64,000 bases of DNA from an uncultured Gemmiger sp. (GCA_944382785.1 CALWNO010000009.1:1-64000), one strand, 5' to 3'. Shown: positions 44,375 through 53,245, numbered from the stretch's first letter. Program-made: numbers and translations. Notes: a model not told the origin generated them from the sequence alone.

Positions 44375-45636
44375 GAGGCTTTGATCTGCTGGACAAGATG
44401 GGGCTGATGGCCCCCGACTATGTGGAAGCGGCACAGGCACCGCCACGGCGCCGTTCTCTCCTCTGGCTGCGATGGGGCGCTGCCGCAGCCTGCCTGGCGT
44501 TGCTGGGATCTATGGGCTTCCGGCTTTTGGCCCGGGATCTGCCCGAACCGGTTCCCGGTGCCACTTCCGCCCCCACCCGGGACCCGGATCTGCCCCTGCT
44601 GACCCTGCCGGAAAGCCTGAGCGGGGGTATGGGGTTCGAGGGTCTGATGGCCTATGACATCTCGGAACTGGTAAACAACAATCCCTGGGCCGAGGAGATG
44701 AACCTGACCACCCTGCCGGTGTACCGCAACCCCATCACCTACGAAACGCCCTTCCACATGCCCGTGGGCACCGACCAGGATGCCATGCGAACCATGCTGC
44801 TGGATGTAGCCGGATGTTTTGGGGTGAAGGAATCCGATCTGACCATCACCGACAATGCCTACGACGAACAACACAAAGCCGCCATTCTGGAACAGATGGA
44901 ACAGGCCGGGATCACCGACGTGCCGGAGGAATACTTTGCCCCCACCCGCCTCATGGCCGAAGGGGACGGGGTGTCCATTGACGTGGACCTGAACCTGGTT
45001 GCCGCCATCTGGTTCGACCCGGCCCTGGCCCTGCCGGAGGAATATTCCCTCTCCCGTCAGGCATCCTGTGAGGAACTGACCCGGACCGCCCAATACCTGA
45101 TGGGCACGTATGCGGAGGTACTGGGCATGGAACAGCCGGAGATCGACATTGACGGAGGCGACCGGCATTTTGATGGGCAGTCCAGCGGCTATACCCTCTC
45201 CTTCTTTGAGGGGGCGGGCAGTGATACCGACCGTATTCTGCAATATAACTTCCGTAAGGTGAGCTTCTACGGTAGTGACAGCGGAGAGCTGGACACGATC
45301 CGCTTCCGCCAGCCGGACCTGAGCGAAAAGCTGGGTGATTACCCCCTCATCACCGCCGACCGGGCCCGGGAGCTGCTGACCGAAGGGCACTACCTGACCA
45401 CCGTTCCCTGTGAGATGCCGGGAGAGAAGTACATCCGCAAGGTGGAACTGATCTACCGCACCGGCACCGAGGATGCGTACTGGATGCCCTACTACCGCTT
45501 CTGGGTAGAGGTGGAGGATGTGCCGGAAGCGACGGACCAGGACCCCGCCCTGAAAACCTACGGCGCCTACTATGTGCCCGCCGTGGCGGAGGAATACCTG
45601 ACGGATCTGCCCCTCTGGGACGGAAGTTTCAACTGA
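44371..45636 (+). CDS. One-pass membrane protein coupled to the sigma factor, putative anti-sigma or signal sensor; GTG start
   Basis: 421 aa. Cytoplasmic N-terminus (1-30, with PPRRR), a transmembrane helix at about 32-54, then a large extracytoplasmic domain (about 60-421) rich in acidic and aromatic residues. I recognise no enzyme motif in it. The GTG start at 44371 overlaps the sigma stop (GTGA) and lies behind AAGGAGGG, so translation is coupled. The short cytoplasmic part is smaller than usual anti-sigma domains and shows no zinc-binding HxxxCxxC, so anti-sigma action is inferred only from context. A strong bidirectional terminator follows. Confidence 0.7.
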   Translation: MRGFDLLDKMGLMAPDYVEAAQAPPRRRSLLWLRWGAAAACLALLGSMGFRLLARDLPEPVPGATSAPTRDPDLPLLTLPESLSGGMGFEGLMAYDISELVNNNPWAEEMNLTTLPVYRNPITYETPFHMPVGTDQDAMRTMLLDVAGCFGVKESDLTITDNAYDEQHKAAILEQMEQAGITDVPEEYFAPTRLMAEGDGVSIDVDLNLVAAIWFDPALALPEEYSLSRQASCEELTRTAQYLMGTYAEVLGMEQPEIDIDGGDRHFDGQSSGYTLSFFEGAGSDTDRILQYNFRKVSFYGSDSGELDTIRFRQPDLSEKLGDYPLITADRARELLTEGHYLTTVPCEMPGEKYIRKVELIYRTGTEDAYWMPYYRFWVEVEDVPEATDQDPALKTYGAYYVPAVAEEYLTDLPLWDGSFN

Positions 45637-45660
45637 AACCGCCTTTTTGGTGGAAAAGAA

Positions 45661-45694
45661 AACCACCCAGACGAATCCGTCCGGGTGGCTTTTT
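45661..45694. terminator. Bidirectional terminator between the sigma unit and the GH25 gene
   Basis: Stem CCACCCAGACG (45663-45673) / CGTCCGGGTGG (45678-45688) with one A-C mismatch, flanked by AAAA and TTTTT. Confidence 0.88.
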
Positions 45695-45727
45695 GCAGTG
45701 TATAGCGGGATACCGCCTTCCGGCTTA

Positions 45728-47746
45728 TCAGCCCAGGTTCATATCCACGTTGGCGTTGATGCCCTTGACCTTGCCGGTGCTGGTGTACTGCCAGATGTTG
45801 TAGCTGTAGGCAAAGTCCAGCGTATCCCGGTACTGGGCAATCCAGATGCGGTACTTGCTGATGTTGGCAAAGTTCAGGGAGTTGTAGAACCAGCTGGCGT
45901 AGGAGTACACACCCGCGCTGTAACCGGCGTTGCGGATGGTCTCGCAGAAGGCCACGGCGCAGGCGGTACGCTGGGCAGCGCTGATGCCGTCGGCACGGCC
46001 GGTATCACCGGCCACCTTTTCGGTGTCATAGTAGACGCCGCAGGGCAGGCCGTAGCCCTGGACCAGGCTCAGCACCATGCTGGCTTCCTCCACGGCTTCG
46101 GCCTCATTCACGGCCTGGCTGTAGAAGTACACACCCACCTTGATGCCGGCCGCCGTGGCGCCCTGGATGTTGCGGCGGAAGGTGGAGTCCTCCACCAGAG
46201 CGCCGCTACCGTATCCGCGGTAGCCCACGCGGATGATGGCAAAGGTGATGCCGTCGGACTTGACGGCGTTCCAGTCGATGGTGCCCTGGAACTTGGAAAC
46301 GTCGATGCCGCGCTCCTTCTGGCCCAGCACGCCGGAGGCACTGAAGGTATACACGTTGCCGTTGATGACCTGGGTGCCGGTGACCGGCTGATGGGTAGCC
46401 GGATCATAATAATAATGCTTACCGTCAATGTTCTGCCAGCCGGTGTACTCGTAAATGGTTTCAGTCTTGGACTGCACCGCAAAGCCGTAATCCTTCAGCT
46501 TGCCGGCCTCGATCTGATCCGGCCAGTTGGCATCTGCGGGCGCCTGGGAAGGCTTGGGGGTGGGGGTCGGCGTCGCAGTGGGTGCCGGGGTCGGCGTCGC
46601 AGTGGGTGCCGGGGTCGGCGTCGGGGTAGGCGTCGGCGTGGGAGTCGGGGTCGGCGTCGGGGTCATGGTCGGCGTCGGGGTCGGGGTGACCACAGGCGTG
46701 GGGGTCGGTGTCTCGGTCACATCCGGCTGCTGGGTCGCATCGGGGTCAGGGGTTGCGGTCTCCTCATTCAGGAGTGCGGTCTCCCCCTGCTCCCCTTCGG
46801 TCAGAGGCAGGATATCAGTGGTGCCGGTCACCCCCAGCGGCAGGATGGATACACTGCCCGGAACCACCGAGGCAGTGCGGGTGCCGCTGTCACGGATAGC
46901 GCCGGTCAGTTCCTGGGTGCCGTCCTTGTAGGTGGGCTTGTACCGGCTCACCGAGCCGTCGCTCATCATCAGGTGGCCGTCGCTGCTCAGGGTGGCGGTG
47001 TAGGTGGTCTTGGTGCCGATCTCCTTGGCGGAGCTTTCGGCATAGGCCACGGTATCGGTCAGTTCCTCCGCAATGGGAGCACCGCCGCCTTCGCCGTAGG
47101 CGGAATCTTCCTGGCTTTCGTTGACCTGGCTGGACTGCACGATCTTATCCTTGACCGCGTTGATGTCCGCCTTGTAAACCACCTTTTCCTCGACCTTCAC
47201 GGTCTGGGCTTCGGGCAGGATATACCCTTCGGTCTCAGGCAGAGAGACGGTGTATTCACCGGGCTCCACATTCTCCGCCAGGGCAGTGCCGGTGGCGGTG
47301 TCCAGTTCATATGTAGTCTCGTTGCCGTCTTTGTCCTTGACCAGGACATTCATGGGCACACCGGTCAGCGGGACGCGGTCGGTCTCTTCATTTTTTTCTT
47401 CCTCAGACTCCCCGGAGGTTTCCTCCGCGGAGGTCGGCTGCGCCGTTACCGCATACAGCTGCACACCGATGTCCTGCTGCACCACCGTGACTTCCATCTC
47501 GATCCGGGTCTCGGGTGCCGGGGTCGGGGTGGGGGCAGTCTCGGGGGTGGCAGTGGCCATCACCGGCGTGGGGGTGGGTTGTGCGGAGCTGGCCGCCATC
47601 TCAACGCCGTTCAGGCCCGCCGCCATGGCGCCGATGCCCAGGCTGGCACACAGCAGGACCGCCGTACCGCCGGCGATCAGCTTGTACAGGGGCAAGCGCG
47701 CCACTGTGCTGCCGGAAAAATACTTCATAGGGTTCTTTTTTGCCAT
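45728..47746 (-). CDS. Secreted GH25 lysozyme with Thr-Pro stalk and cell-wall-binding repeats, 672 aa
   Basis: Layout: hydrophobic signal/anchor at about 21-45, a Thr/Pro linker, a Cna-B/prealbumin-like beta domain (about 125-195, ending [15 protein letters not shown]), and an unassigned region. Then comes a long Pro-Thr repeat stalk (about 346-398), cell-wall-binding repeats (about 434-475; [13 protein letters not shown]) and a GH25 muramidase domain (about 479-672). GH25 residues visible are GIDVSKFQG (Asp482) and YYDTEK (Glu576). The enzyme hydrolyses the MurNAc-GlcNAc bond, so it probably works in cell separation or turnover. GAGGA precedes the ATG. Typical bacterial GH25 proteins are 200-400 aa. 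Confidence 0.9.
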   Translation of the reverse strand: MAKKNPMKYFSGSTVARLPLYKLIAGGTAVLLCASLGIGAMAAGLNGVEMAASSAQPTPTPVMATATPETAPTPTPAPETRIEMEVTVVQQDIGVQLYAVTAQPTSAEETSGESEEEKNEETDRVPLTGVPMNVLVKDKDGNETTYELDTATGTALAENVEPGEYTVSLPETEGYILPEAQTVKVEEKVVYKADINAVKDKIVQSSQVNESQEDSAYGEGGGAPIAEELTDTVAYAESSAKEIGTKTTYTATLSSDGHLMMSDGSVSRYKPTYKDGTQELTGAIRDSGTRTASVVPGSVSILPLGVTGTTDILPLTEGEQGETALLNEETATPDPDATQQPDVTETPTPTPVVTPTPTPTMTPTPTPTPTPTPTPTPTPAPTATPTPAPTATPTPTPKPSQAPADANWPDQIEAGKLKDYGFAVQSKTETIYEYTGWQNIDGKHYYYDPATHQPVTGTQVINGNVYTFSASGVLGQKERGIDVSKFQGTIDWNAVKSDGITFAIIRVGYRGYGSGALVEDSTFRRNIQGATAAGIKVGVYFYSQAVNEAEAVEEASMVLSLVQGYGLPCGVYYDTEKVAGDTGRADGISAAQRTACAVAFCETIRNAGYSAGVYSYASWFYNSLNFANISKYRIWIAQYRDTLDFAYSYNIWQYTSTGKVKGINANVDMNLG
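46553..46711 (-). repeat. Low-complexity Pro-Thr codon repeat within the GH25 gene
   Basis: Tandem variations of a six-base PT unit encode about 53 residues made almost wholly of Pro, Thr and Ala. Such tracts vary in length by slippage. They form extended, often glycosylated stalks in secreted proteins. Confidence 0.9.
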
Positions 47747-47811
47747 GTTGATTCCTCTTCGCTTTGGATATATTCATGCAGACGCCTGCACTTTATCAGG
47801 ATACAGCTCTA

Positions 47812-47840
47812 ATCATACACGAAAAGTCTGTGTTATGCAA
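47812..47840 (-). promoter_or_regulatory. Promoter of the GH25 gene
   Basis: Minus strand: TTGCAT (47835-47840), 17 bases, TATGAT (47812-47817). Confidence 0.8.
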
Positions 47841-47967
47841 GTGCATATCATAACAGAGTTGTAAAAATTTCATCGTATTTGCGTCACTATTTTTGTGCCT
47901 TCTTCCACATTTTGGGTATTTTTGTCGTTTGTGCGGGCATTTTGGGCCACGGATTGTGGGTGGACGG

Positions 47968-47997
47968 TTGCCTTTGTGCGGGCGTGCATGCTACAAT
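47968..47997 (+). promoter_or_regulatory. Promoter of the branching-enzyme gene
   Basis: TTGCCT (47968-47973), 18 bases, TACAAT (47992-47997), 49 bases before the start codon. Confidence 0.65.
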
Positions 47998-48045
47998 AAA
48001 TCCGCCCCCGTACGGACAAAAAAGTTCAGGAAAGGAAGTGCCGTG

Positions 48046-49755
48046 ATGCGGCCGGATGTGGCGGATTTTTACAACGGCATCAGCTTTGATGCCTATCGTC
48101 TGCTGGGTGCGCAGCCCGCTGCCCACGGCTGGCGGTTCACCGTCTGGGCTCCCCATGCCCGCCGGGTACAGGTCCTGGGCGACTGGAACGGCTGGGATCT
48201 GTGGAATGCCGCGGAGCTGTCCGCCTGTGAGGACGGCCTGTGGCGGGGGCTTGTTCCCGATGCACGGGAAGGTCAGCTGTACAAATATAATATACAGGGG
48301 CCGGACGGCAGCTGGCAGCTGAAGCCGGACCCCTTTGCTTTCGGGTACGAAGCCCTGCCCGGCACTGCCGGGCGGCTGCTGCGTCCGGCATACCCTTTTA
48401 CCGACGGCCACTGGATGTGCCGGCGCCACTGGCTGCCCCAGGTACCTTTGAACATCTACGAACTGCATGCTGCCAGCTGGCGGCGTCACTGGGACGGACG
48501 GTACTATTCCGGCGGGGAGCTGGCCCGGGTGCTGGTTCCCTACCTGCAGGCCCACAATTTCACCTGTGTGGAACTGATGCCCCTGGCAGAGTATCCCTTT
48601 GACGGAAGCTGGGGGTACCAGGGCTGCGGCTACTTTGCCCCCACCGCCCGACTGGGCGGATTTGCGGGGGTGGCTGAGCTCATTGACCGGCTGCATGAAG
48701 CGGGCATTGCGGTGCTGGCGGATTTTGTACCGGTACACTTTGCCCCCGACCCGGAGCGTCTGGCCAACTGGGACGGCGCCCCCTTGTTTGAAGCGGGCCC
48801 CAGCGACTGGGGCAGCCTGCGGTTTGATCTGTCCAGCGGACCGGTGCGCAGCTTTCTGCTCAGCGCCGCGGCTTTCTGGCTGTATGAGCTGCACTGTGAC
48901 GGCCTGCGGGTGGACGCGGTGGGGCATGCCCTGTACCGTCCCCAGGAGGCCGGGGAGGCACTGGCGGCGGCGGAATTTTTCAAAACCCTGACTGGCGGAC
49001 TGCACGCCCGGTTCGGGCCGGTGTTTCTGGCCGCAGAGGACACCGCCGGGGCACTGAACGCCGCCGTTCCCACCGAGGAAGGCGGCCTGGGCTTTGATGC
49101 AGTGTGGGACAGCGCCTGGGCCCGGGACGCACTGACCTTCTTTGCGCATCCGGCGGAACGCTGCCGCCGCTTTCCCACCCTGCTGCGGGACCCGGGCCCC
49201 GGCACCGCCGTCAATGCCCTGAGCCATGACGACAACACCTGGGATACCGGTTCTGTCTGGTGGCAGCTGCCCGGCAGCGGCCAGGAAAAGTTCCGGCAGA
49301 TGCAGGTGCTGTATCTGCTGCAGTTCACCCGGCCGGGACGGCCCCTGACTTTTATGGGCGGCGAGTTCGGTCAGCCGCTGGCCTTTGACCCGTACAAAGA
49401 GATGGACTGGGCCTGTCTGGGCCATCCCCTGCATCAAGATCTGGACCGCTACACCGCAACACTGGGAAGTCTGTACATCGCCCACCCAGCCCTGCACCGG
49501 GGCGGCTTCCGGCCGGTGCTGCGGGAGGAGGACCGTCTGGCACTGGGATACCTGCGGGAAACGGAAGGGGAACGTCTGCTCTGCCTTTTCAACCTGGGTG
49601 AGTATCCACTTACCACCTGCCTGCAATTGGGTACGGGCAAGGCGGACCTTCTGTTTGCCGCAGGGCCTGTGACGGAGGATGCCCTGCATCCGGCAGAAAA
49701 CCGGATTGCCCTGCACCTGCCTCCCATGAGCGGGGCGGTTTTCGCCTTATCTTGA
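48046..49755 (+). CDS. glgB: GH13 1,4-alpha-glucan branching enzyme, compact form
   Basis: 569 aa, shorter than usual GlgB (about 630-730). CBM48 domain (about 25-115; FTVWAPHARRVQVLGDWNGW), then the GH13 barrel: ELMPLAEYPFDGSWGYQ, DFVPVHF, DGLRVDAVGH (nucleophile Asp), FLAAEDTAG (acid/base Glu), and ALSHDDNTW (third acidic residue). MGGEFGQ follows. These fit a branching enzyme that makes alpha-1,6 links in glycogen. The usual SHDE reads SHDD. No glgA, glgC, glgD or glgP lies in the window. The ATG at 48046 follows AAGGAAG; the frame open upstream to 47893 lacks an RBS and crosses the promoter. Confidence 0.88.
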   Translation: MRPDVADFYNGISFDAYRLLGAQPAAHGWRFTVWAPHARRVQVLGDWNGWDLWNAAELSACEDGLWRGLVPDAREGQLYKYNIQGPDGSWQLKPDPFAFGYEALPGTAGRLLRPAYPFTDGHWMCRRHWLPQVPLNIYELHAASWRRHWDGRYYSGGELARVLVPYLQAHNFTCVELMPLAEYPFDGSWGYQGCGYFAPTARLGGFAGVAELIDRLHEAGIAVLADFVPVHFAPDPERLANWDGAPLFEAGPSDWGSLRFDLSSGPVRSFLLSAAAFWLYELHCDGLRVDAVGHALYRPQEAGEALAAAEFFKTLTGGLHARFGPVFLAAEDTAGALNAAVPTEEGGLGFDAVWDSAWARDALTFFAHPAERCRRFPTLLRDPGPGTAVNALSHDDNTWDTGSVWWQLPGSGQEKFRQMQVLYLLQFTRPGRPLTFMGGEFGQPLAFDPYKEMDWACLGHPLHQDLDRYTATLGSLYIAHPALHRGGFRPVLREEDRLALGYLRETEGERLLCLFNLGEYPLTTCLQLGTGKADLLFAAGPVTEDALHPAENRIALHLPPMSGAVFALS

Positions 49756-49779
49756 CATTTTCACCAAAATGTGTATACT
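49752..49779 (+). promoter_or_regulatory. Promoter of the TPP-riboswitch-thiT transcript
   Basis: Perfect TTGACA (49752-49757), 16 bases, TATACT (49774-49779). The -35 overlaps the glgB stop codon. Confidence 0.85.
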
Positions 49780-49796
49780 GATTTTGGACATAGAAA

Positions 49797-49890
49797 CAGG
49801 GGCGCCGAAAGGCTGAGATCCGCAAGGAGTACCCTTTAACCTGATCCGGGTAATGCCGGCGTAGGGAGTGGACGGGATAACATCCCATCA
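49797..49890 (+). promoter_or_regulatory. TPP (THI-box) riboswitch aptamer
   Basis: Contains the conserved THI-box pieces in order: GGGGCGCC, GGCTGAGAT, ACCCTTTAACCTGATCCGG, GTAATGCCGGCGTAGGGAG. These are the hallmark of thiamine pyrophosphate-binding leaders. With TPP bound, the downstream terminator forms and thiT is switched off. Confidence 0.97.
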
Positions 49891-49901
49891 TACGGAAGCT
49901 C

Positions 49902-49947
49902 ACGCGCCCGCACGCAGGTTTGCCTGCCGGGCGCGTTTCTTGTTTTT
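49902..49947 (+). terminator. Expression-platform terminator of the TPP riboswitch
   Basis: Stem ACGCGCCCG (49902-49910) / CGGGCGCGT (49928-49936) extended by a CGCAGG/CCTGC inner part, then TTCTTGTTTTT. Confidence 0.9.
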
Positions 49948-49978
49948 ATGGACTATTATCGTTTGAGGAGTGTTTTCC

Positions 49979-50539
49979 ATGTCTACGACCACTTCCAAGA
50001 CCCGCACCCTGGTCGAGTGCGCCCTGATGATCGCCCTGGGTACGGTGCTGGCCAACATCAAGATTTTTGAACTGGCCAACGGCGGTTCCATCACCCTGTT
50101 CAGCATGGTTCCCTTCATCCTGGTGTCCTACCGCCATGGTGTCAAGTGGGGCCTGTTCACCGGTTTTGTGAACAGCCTGCTGCAGATGCTGCTGGGCTTT
50201 TACGCCCCGCCGGCCCCCGGCCTGCTGCCCCTGTTCGGCATGATCATGCTGGACTATGTGCTGGCTTTCAGTCTGCTGGGTCTGGCCTGCGTCTTTTCCG
50301 CCCCCTTCTCCAACCATCTGGTGGGGGTTGGTGTGGGCGCTGCCGCCGTCTGCATCATCCGCTTTCTGTGCAGTTTCCTGTCCGGCGTGCTCATCTGGGG
50401 CAACCTGTCCGAAGGTCTGCCCGCCTGGACCTACAGCCTGGGATATAACGCCAGCTACATGCTGCCCGAAACTGTCCTGACCGTGGTGGCTGTTGTTCTG
50501 CTGTACAAGGCCGCCCCGAAGCTTTTCACCATGGCCTGA
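49979..50539 (+). CDS. thiT: Thiamine ECF-transporter specificity subunit ThiT
   Basis: 186-residue S-component with six membrane helices. It captures thiamine and is powered by a shared EcfA/EcfA'/EcfT module encoded elsewhere. The ThiT N-terminal pattern is ALMIALGTVL, and the loop GGSITLFSMVPFILVSYRHG is a family hallmark (seen at residues about 34-53). The TPP riboswitch in front confirms the substrate by regulation. The ATG at 49979 has GAGGAG nine bases upstream; a GTG nine bases earlier is too close to that site. Single-gene unit with its own terminator. Confidence 0.96.
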   Translation: MSTTTSKTRTLVECALMIALGTVLANIKIFELANGGSITLFSMVPFILVSYRHGVKWGLFTGFVNSLLQMLLGFYAPPAPGLLPLFGMIMLDYVLAFSLLGLACVFSAPFSNHLVGVGVGAAAVCIIRFLCSFLSGVLIWGNLSEGLPAWTYSLGYNASYMLPETVLTVVAVVLLYKAAPKLFTMA

Positions 50540-50574
50540 GCTTCCTATTTATATAAGTATCCTTGAAAAGCTGC

Positions 50575-50616
50575 CCGCCGATGCGCCTTCCCCGCGCACC
50601 GGCGGTTTTGTTTTGG
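50575..50616 (+). terminator. Terminator of thiT
   Basis: Stem CCGCCG-A-TGCGC (50575-50586) / GCGCA-C-CGGCGG (50594-50605) then TTTTGTTTTG. Confidence 0.85.
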
Positions 50617-50622
50617 GTGGGC

Positions 50623-50651
50623 TTGCAGGGGTCTGCCACAGATGGTAGGAT
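50623..50651 (+). promoter_or_regulatory. Promoter of the AlkD-like gene
   Basis: TTGCAG (50623-50628), 17 bases, TAGGAT (50646-50651) preceded by TGG. Confidence 0.5.
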
Positions 50652-50677
50652 AAAACAAAGGAAAGGAGCTGTGCCGT

Positions 50678-51400
50678 ATGCCCTACACCCGGCAGGAGAT
50701 TCTGGCCCGCCTGCAAACCATGGCGGAACCGGACTACGCCCGTTTTTCCGCCTCTCTCATTCCGGACCCGCCGCCGATTCTGGGCGTTCGACTGCCCAGA
50801 CTGCGGACTCTGGCCAAAGAGCTGGCCAGGGCCCTGCCCCGGTCTGCCGAACTGTGGCAGGCCCTGGAAGGACCGTACCTGGAACAGGCCATGCTCCACG
50901 GCATGCTCATCGGGGCGGCAGCGTTACCGGAAGAAGAACGCCGGAAACGACTGGAAGCCTTTCTGCCCCGGGTGACCAACTGGAGCATCTGTGATTCCAC
51001 CGCCGCTTCCTGCAAATGGATGGCCAAAGCCCCCGACTTCTGGCTGCCCTGGCTGGAGGCGCTGGCCCGACGGGAGGAAGAATTTTACGCCCGGTTCGGC
51101 ATCGTCTGTCTGCTGGACCATTTTACCGGAACTCCGGAAGGCAGACGTCTGACCCTGACCGCCTGCAGCGCTGCATGCTGCCCCGCCCTGTACACGCGGC
51201 TGGGCGTGGCCTGGGCGGTGAGCATAGCGGCGGTAAAGGAGCCGGAGCTGGGGCTGGCGTATCTGCGCAGCGATTCCCTGGATGATTTCACCCACAACAA
51301 GGCCATCCGAAAAATCTGCGAAAGCCTGCGAAGCACCCCGGCTTACCGTGCACAGGTGAAGACCCTGCTGCGCCCCGGTTCCAGCGGAAAGAGTCGTTAA
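50678..51400 (+). CDS. AlkD-like HEAT-repeat DNA alkylation repair protein
   Basis: 240 aa. Homologue of the AlkD family, which excises positively charged alkylated purines using a superhelical HEAT-like fold. Family landmarks are PPPILGVRLPRLRTLAKEL near residue 30, TNWSICDSTAAS near 107-118 (the AlkD Trp-Asp region), ARFGIVCLLDHF, and the C-terminal NKAIRKICESLR. RBS AAAGGAGC. Single-gene unit with promoter and terminator. Whether it retains glycosylase activity depends on the Trp/Asp/Arg active-site set; WSICD gives the Trp and Asp positions. Confidence 0.85.
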   Translation: MPYTRQEILARLQTMAEPDYARFSASLIPDPPPILGVRLPRLRTLAKELARALPRSAELWQALEGPYLEQAMLHGMLIGAAALPEEERRKRLEAFLPRVTNWSICDSTAASCKWMAKAPDFWLPWLEALARREEEFYARFGIVCLLDHFTGTPEGRRLTLTACSAACCPALYTRLGVAWAVSIAAVKEPELGLAYLRSDSLDDFTHNKAIRKICESLRSTPAYRAQVKTLLRPGSSGKSR

Positions 51401-51414
51401 ACTTCTGACGTTCC

Positions 51415-51457
51415 AAAAATCCCCGGTTGGGCAATATGCCCAAACCGGGATTTTTTT
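51415..51457 (+). terminator. Terminator after the AlkD-like gene
   Basis: AAAAATCCCCGGTTGGGC / GCCCAAACCGGGATTTTTTT arms with a five-base loop; two short mismatches, long T-run. Confidence 0.92.
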
Positions 51458-51751
51458 GCATTTTTCCACCGCTTCCGCAATGGAAACCGAGGAAAGAAAA
51501 AGTTGATTTTCTTATGAAAAAGGTTGAAAAAAAGTTTCGATTTTTCCTTTTTCTGGAATTGCATCTGATTTTGTCGGAAATTTTATTTCCACCAAAAACC
51601 TTTTTTTCGTCATTCCGCCAATTTCGAGGCAAACATCTTTCATTTTTGTGACCATTATGTTAATATATATTTAACAAGCTGTTCAGTGGTCAGGAACCAG
51701 TGTCCATTGAACGGGATTGAAACGCTTCCATATTTTAGGAGGAATGCTTTT
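51458..51751 (+). promoter_or_regulatory. A/T-rich leader and control region of the GlcNAc PTS gene
   Basis: About 290 bases with no convincing gene. It has many A and T runs, unlike the rest of the window. An extended -10-like TGTTAATAT (51658-51666) lacks a good -35. Near the gene a 9-bp stem GTTCAGTGG (51681-51689) / CCATTGAAC (51704-51712) can form in the leader. The strong RBS AGGAGG is at 51738-51743. A 46-codon A/T-rich frame starting ATGAAAAAGG lies within but has no ribosome site. Confidence 0.45.
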
Positions 51752-53245
51752 ATGATGAAGTTTCTGCAGAAGCTCGGCAAGGCATTGATGCTGCCTGTCG
51801 CCGCGCTGCCCGTCTGCGGCATTCTCATGGGCCTGGGCTACGCGTTGGCTCCGGCCGCCATGGGTGTTGCTGATGCCGCCACTTCCGGCTTGGCTTACCA
51901 GGCCGGCTTTATCCTGATCAAGGCCGGCGGCGCCCTGATCGACAACATGGCCTGGCTGTTCGCCGTCGGCGCTGCCGTGGGCCTGTCCGATGACCATGAC
52001 GGCACCGCTGGTCTGGCCGGTCTGGTCAGCTACCTGATGATGACCCAGCTGCTCTCCCCCGCTGTGGTCAGCGCCGTCATCACCCTGGAAGAAAACTCCA
52101 CCCAGTACATCGCGTTCCAGAAGACCGCCGGCAATGCCTTCATCGGCATCCTGGCTGCCATCATCGGCGCGACCTGCTACAACAAGTTCAAGAGCACCCA
52201 GCTGCCTGACTGGCTGGCTTTCTTCAGCGGCAAGCGCTGCGTGGCCATCGTCACCGGCCTGGTTTCCATCGTGGTCTCCGTCATCCTGCTGTTCCTGTGG
52301 CCGTTGATCTTCGGCGCCCTGGTCTGGGTTGGCGACGCCATCGTCGGCCTGGGCGGCATCGGTGCCGGCCTGTACGCCTTCTTCAACCGTCTGCTCATCC
52401 CCACCGGCCTGCATCACGCCCTGAACAACGTGTTCTGGTTTGATACCATCGGCATCGGTGACCTGACCAACTACTGGGCCGGCATGGTTACCGGCGATGT
52501 GGGCACCACCGGTGAAGTCATCGACTGGAGCCTCGGCATGTACATGTCCGGCTTCTTCCCCTGCATGATGTTCGGTATCCCCGGCGCCGCCCTGGCTATG
52601 GTCCACACCGCCAAGAACAAGAAGGCTGCCATCGGCCTGGTTACCTCCGCCGCTATCTGCGCTTTCGTCTGCGGCGTTACCGAGCCCTTCGAATTCGGCT
52701 TCATGTTCCTGTGCTTCCCCCTGTACGTTGTGTACGCTCTGCTGTACGGCATCTTCAGCGTCATCACCTACTACGTTGGTTTCCGCGCCGGCTTCCTGTT
52801 CTCTGCCGGTGCCACTGACCTGGTCTTCTCCGCTTCTCTGCCGGCTCATGCCAACACCTGGATGATCATTCCTCTGGGCATCGCCGCTTTCATCGTCTTC
52901 TACGTTGTGTTCCGCTTCGCCATCACCAAGTTCAACCTGGTCACCCCGGGCCGTGAGGATGAGGATGCCGAAGCTGCTGAATCCAACATCCAGCTGGCAA
53001 ACAACGACTTCACCGCCATCGCTTCCGGCGTTCTGGCCGCCATCGGCGGCAAGGGCAACGTGGCCAACGTTGACTACTGCGCCACTCGCCTGCGCTTTGA
53101 AGTGAAGGACAGCACTGCTGTTGATGAAAAGGCCGTCAAGGCTGCCGGTGCTGCCGGTGTCATCCGTCCCAGCAAGACTGCCTGCCAGGTCGTCATCGGC
53201 CCGAAGGTCCAGTTCGTTTACGATGAGCTGAAGAAGATGCTGTAA
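51752..53245 (+). CDS. PTS transporter EIIC-EIIB, N-acetylglucosamine type (NagE-like), lacking EIIA
   Basis: 497 aa. EIIC membrane domain (about 1-405) with ten or so helices; glucose-family landmarks are LIPTGLHHALNNVFWF and VTEPFEFGFMFL. The EIIB domain (about 420-497) has the phosphorylated Cys443 in DYCATRLRF. There is no EIIA domain, so a separate EIIA must supply the phosphate. Glucose and maltose types are possible from the protein alone; the nagB and nagA genes directly downstream favour GlcNAc. AGGAGG lies before the ATG. Its codons use more GCT, GTT and GGT than neighbours, a pattern typical of highly expressed genes. Confidence 0.9.
   Translation: MMKFLQKLGKALMLPVAALPVCGILMGLGYALAPAAMGVADAATSGLAYQAGFILIKAGGALIDNMAWLFAVGAAVGLSDDHDGTAGLAGLVSYLMMTQLLSPAVVSAVITLEENSTQYIAFQKTAGNAFIGILAAIIGATCYNKFKSTQLPDWLAFFSGKRCVAIVTGLVSIVVSVILLFLWPLIFGALVWVGDAIVGLGGIGAGLYAFFNRLLIPTGLHHALNNVFWFDTIGIGDLTNYWAGMVTGDVGTTGEVIDWSLGMYMSGFFPCMMFGIPGAALAMVHTAKNKKAAIGLVTSAAICAFVCGVTEPFEFGFMFLCFPLYVVYALLYGIFSVITYYVGFRAGFLFSAGATDLVFSASLPAHANTWMIIPLGIAAFIVFYVVFRFAITKFNLVTPGREDEDAEAAESNIQLANNDFTAIASGVLAAIGGKGNVANVDYCATRLRFEVKDSTAVDEKAVKAAGAAGVIRPSKTACQVVIGPKVQFVYDELKKML

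Noticed and set aside
46553-46711. Tandem repeats that might suggest a CRISPR array
   Set aside because: The unit is six bases, in frame, without unique spacers; it codes for the Pro-Thr stalk.
47893-48045. N-terminal extension of the branching enzyme
   Set aside because: The frame is open but lacks a ribosome site, contains the promoter, and shows no family similarity.
51512-51651. A 46-codon A/T-rich frame MKKVEKKFRF... in the PTS leader
   Set aside because: No ribosome site at a usable distance, low-complexity composition, and composition explained by the A/T-rich leader.
51718-51732. cre-like sequence TGAAACGCTTCCA before the PTS gene
   Set aside because: It is one base too short between the TG and CG elements for a catabolite-response element.
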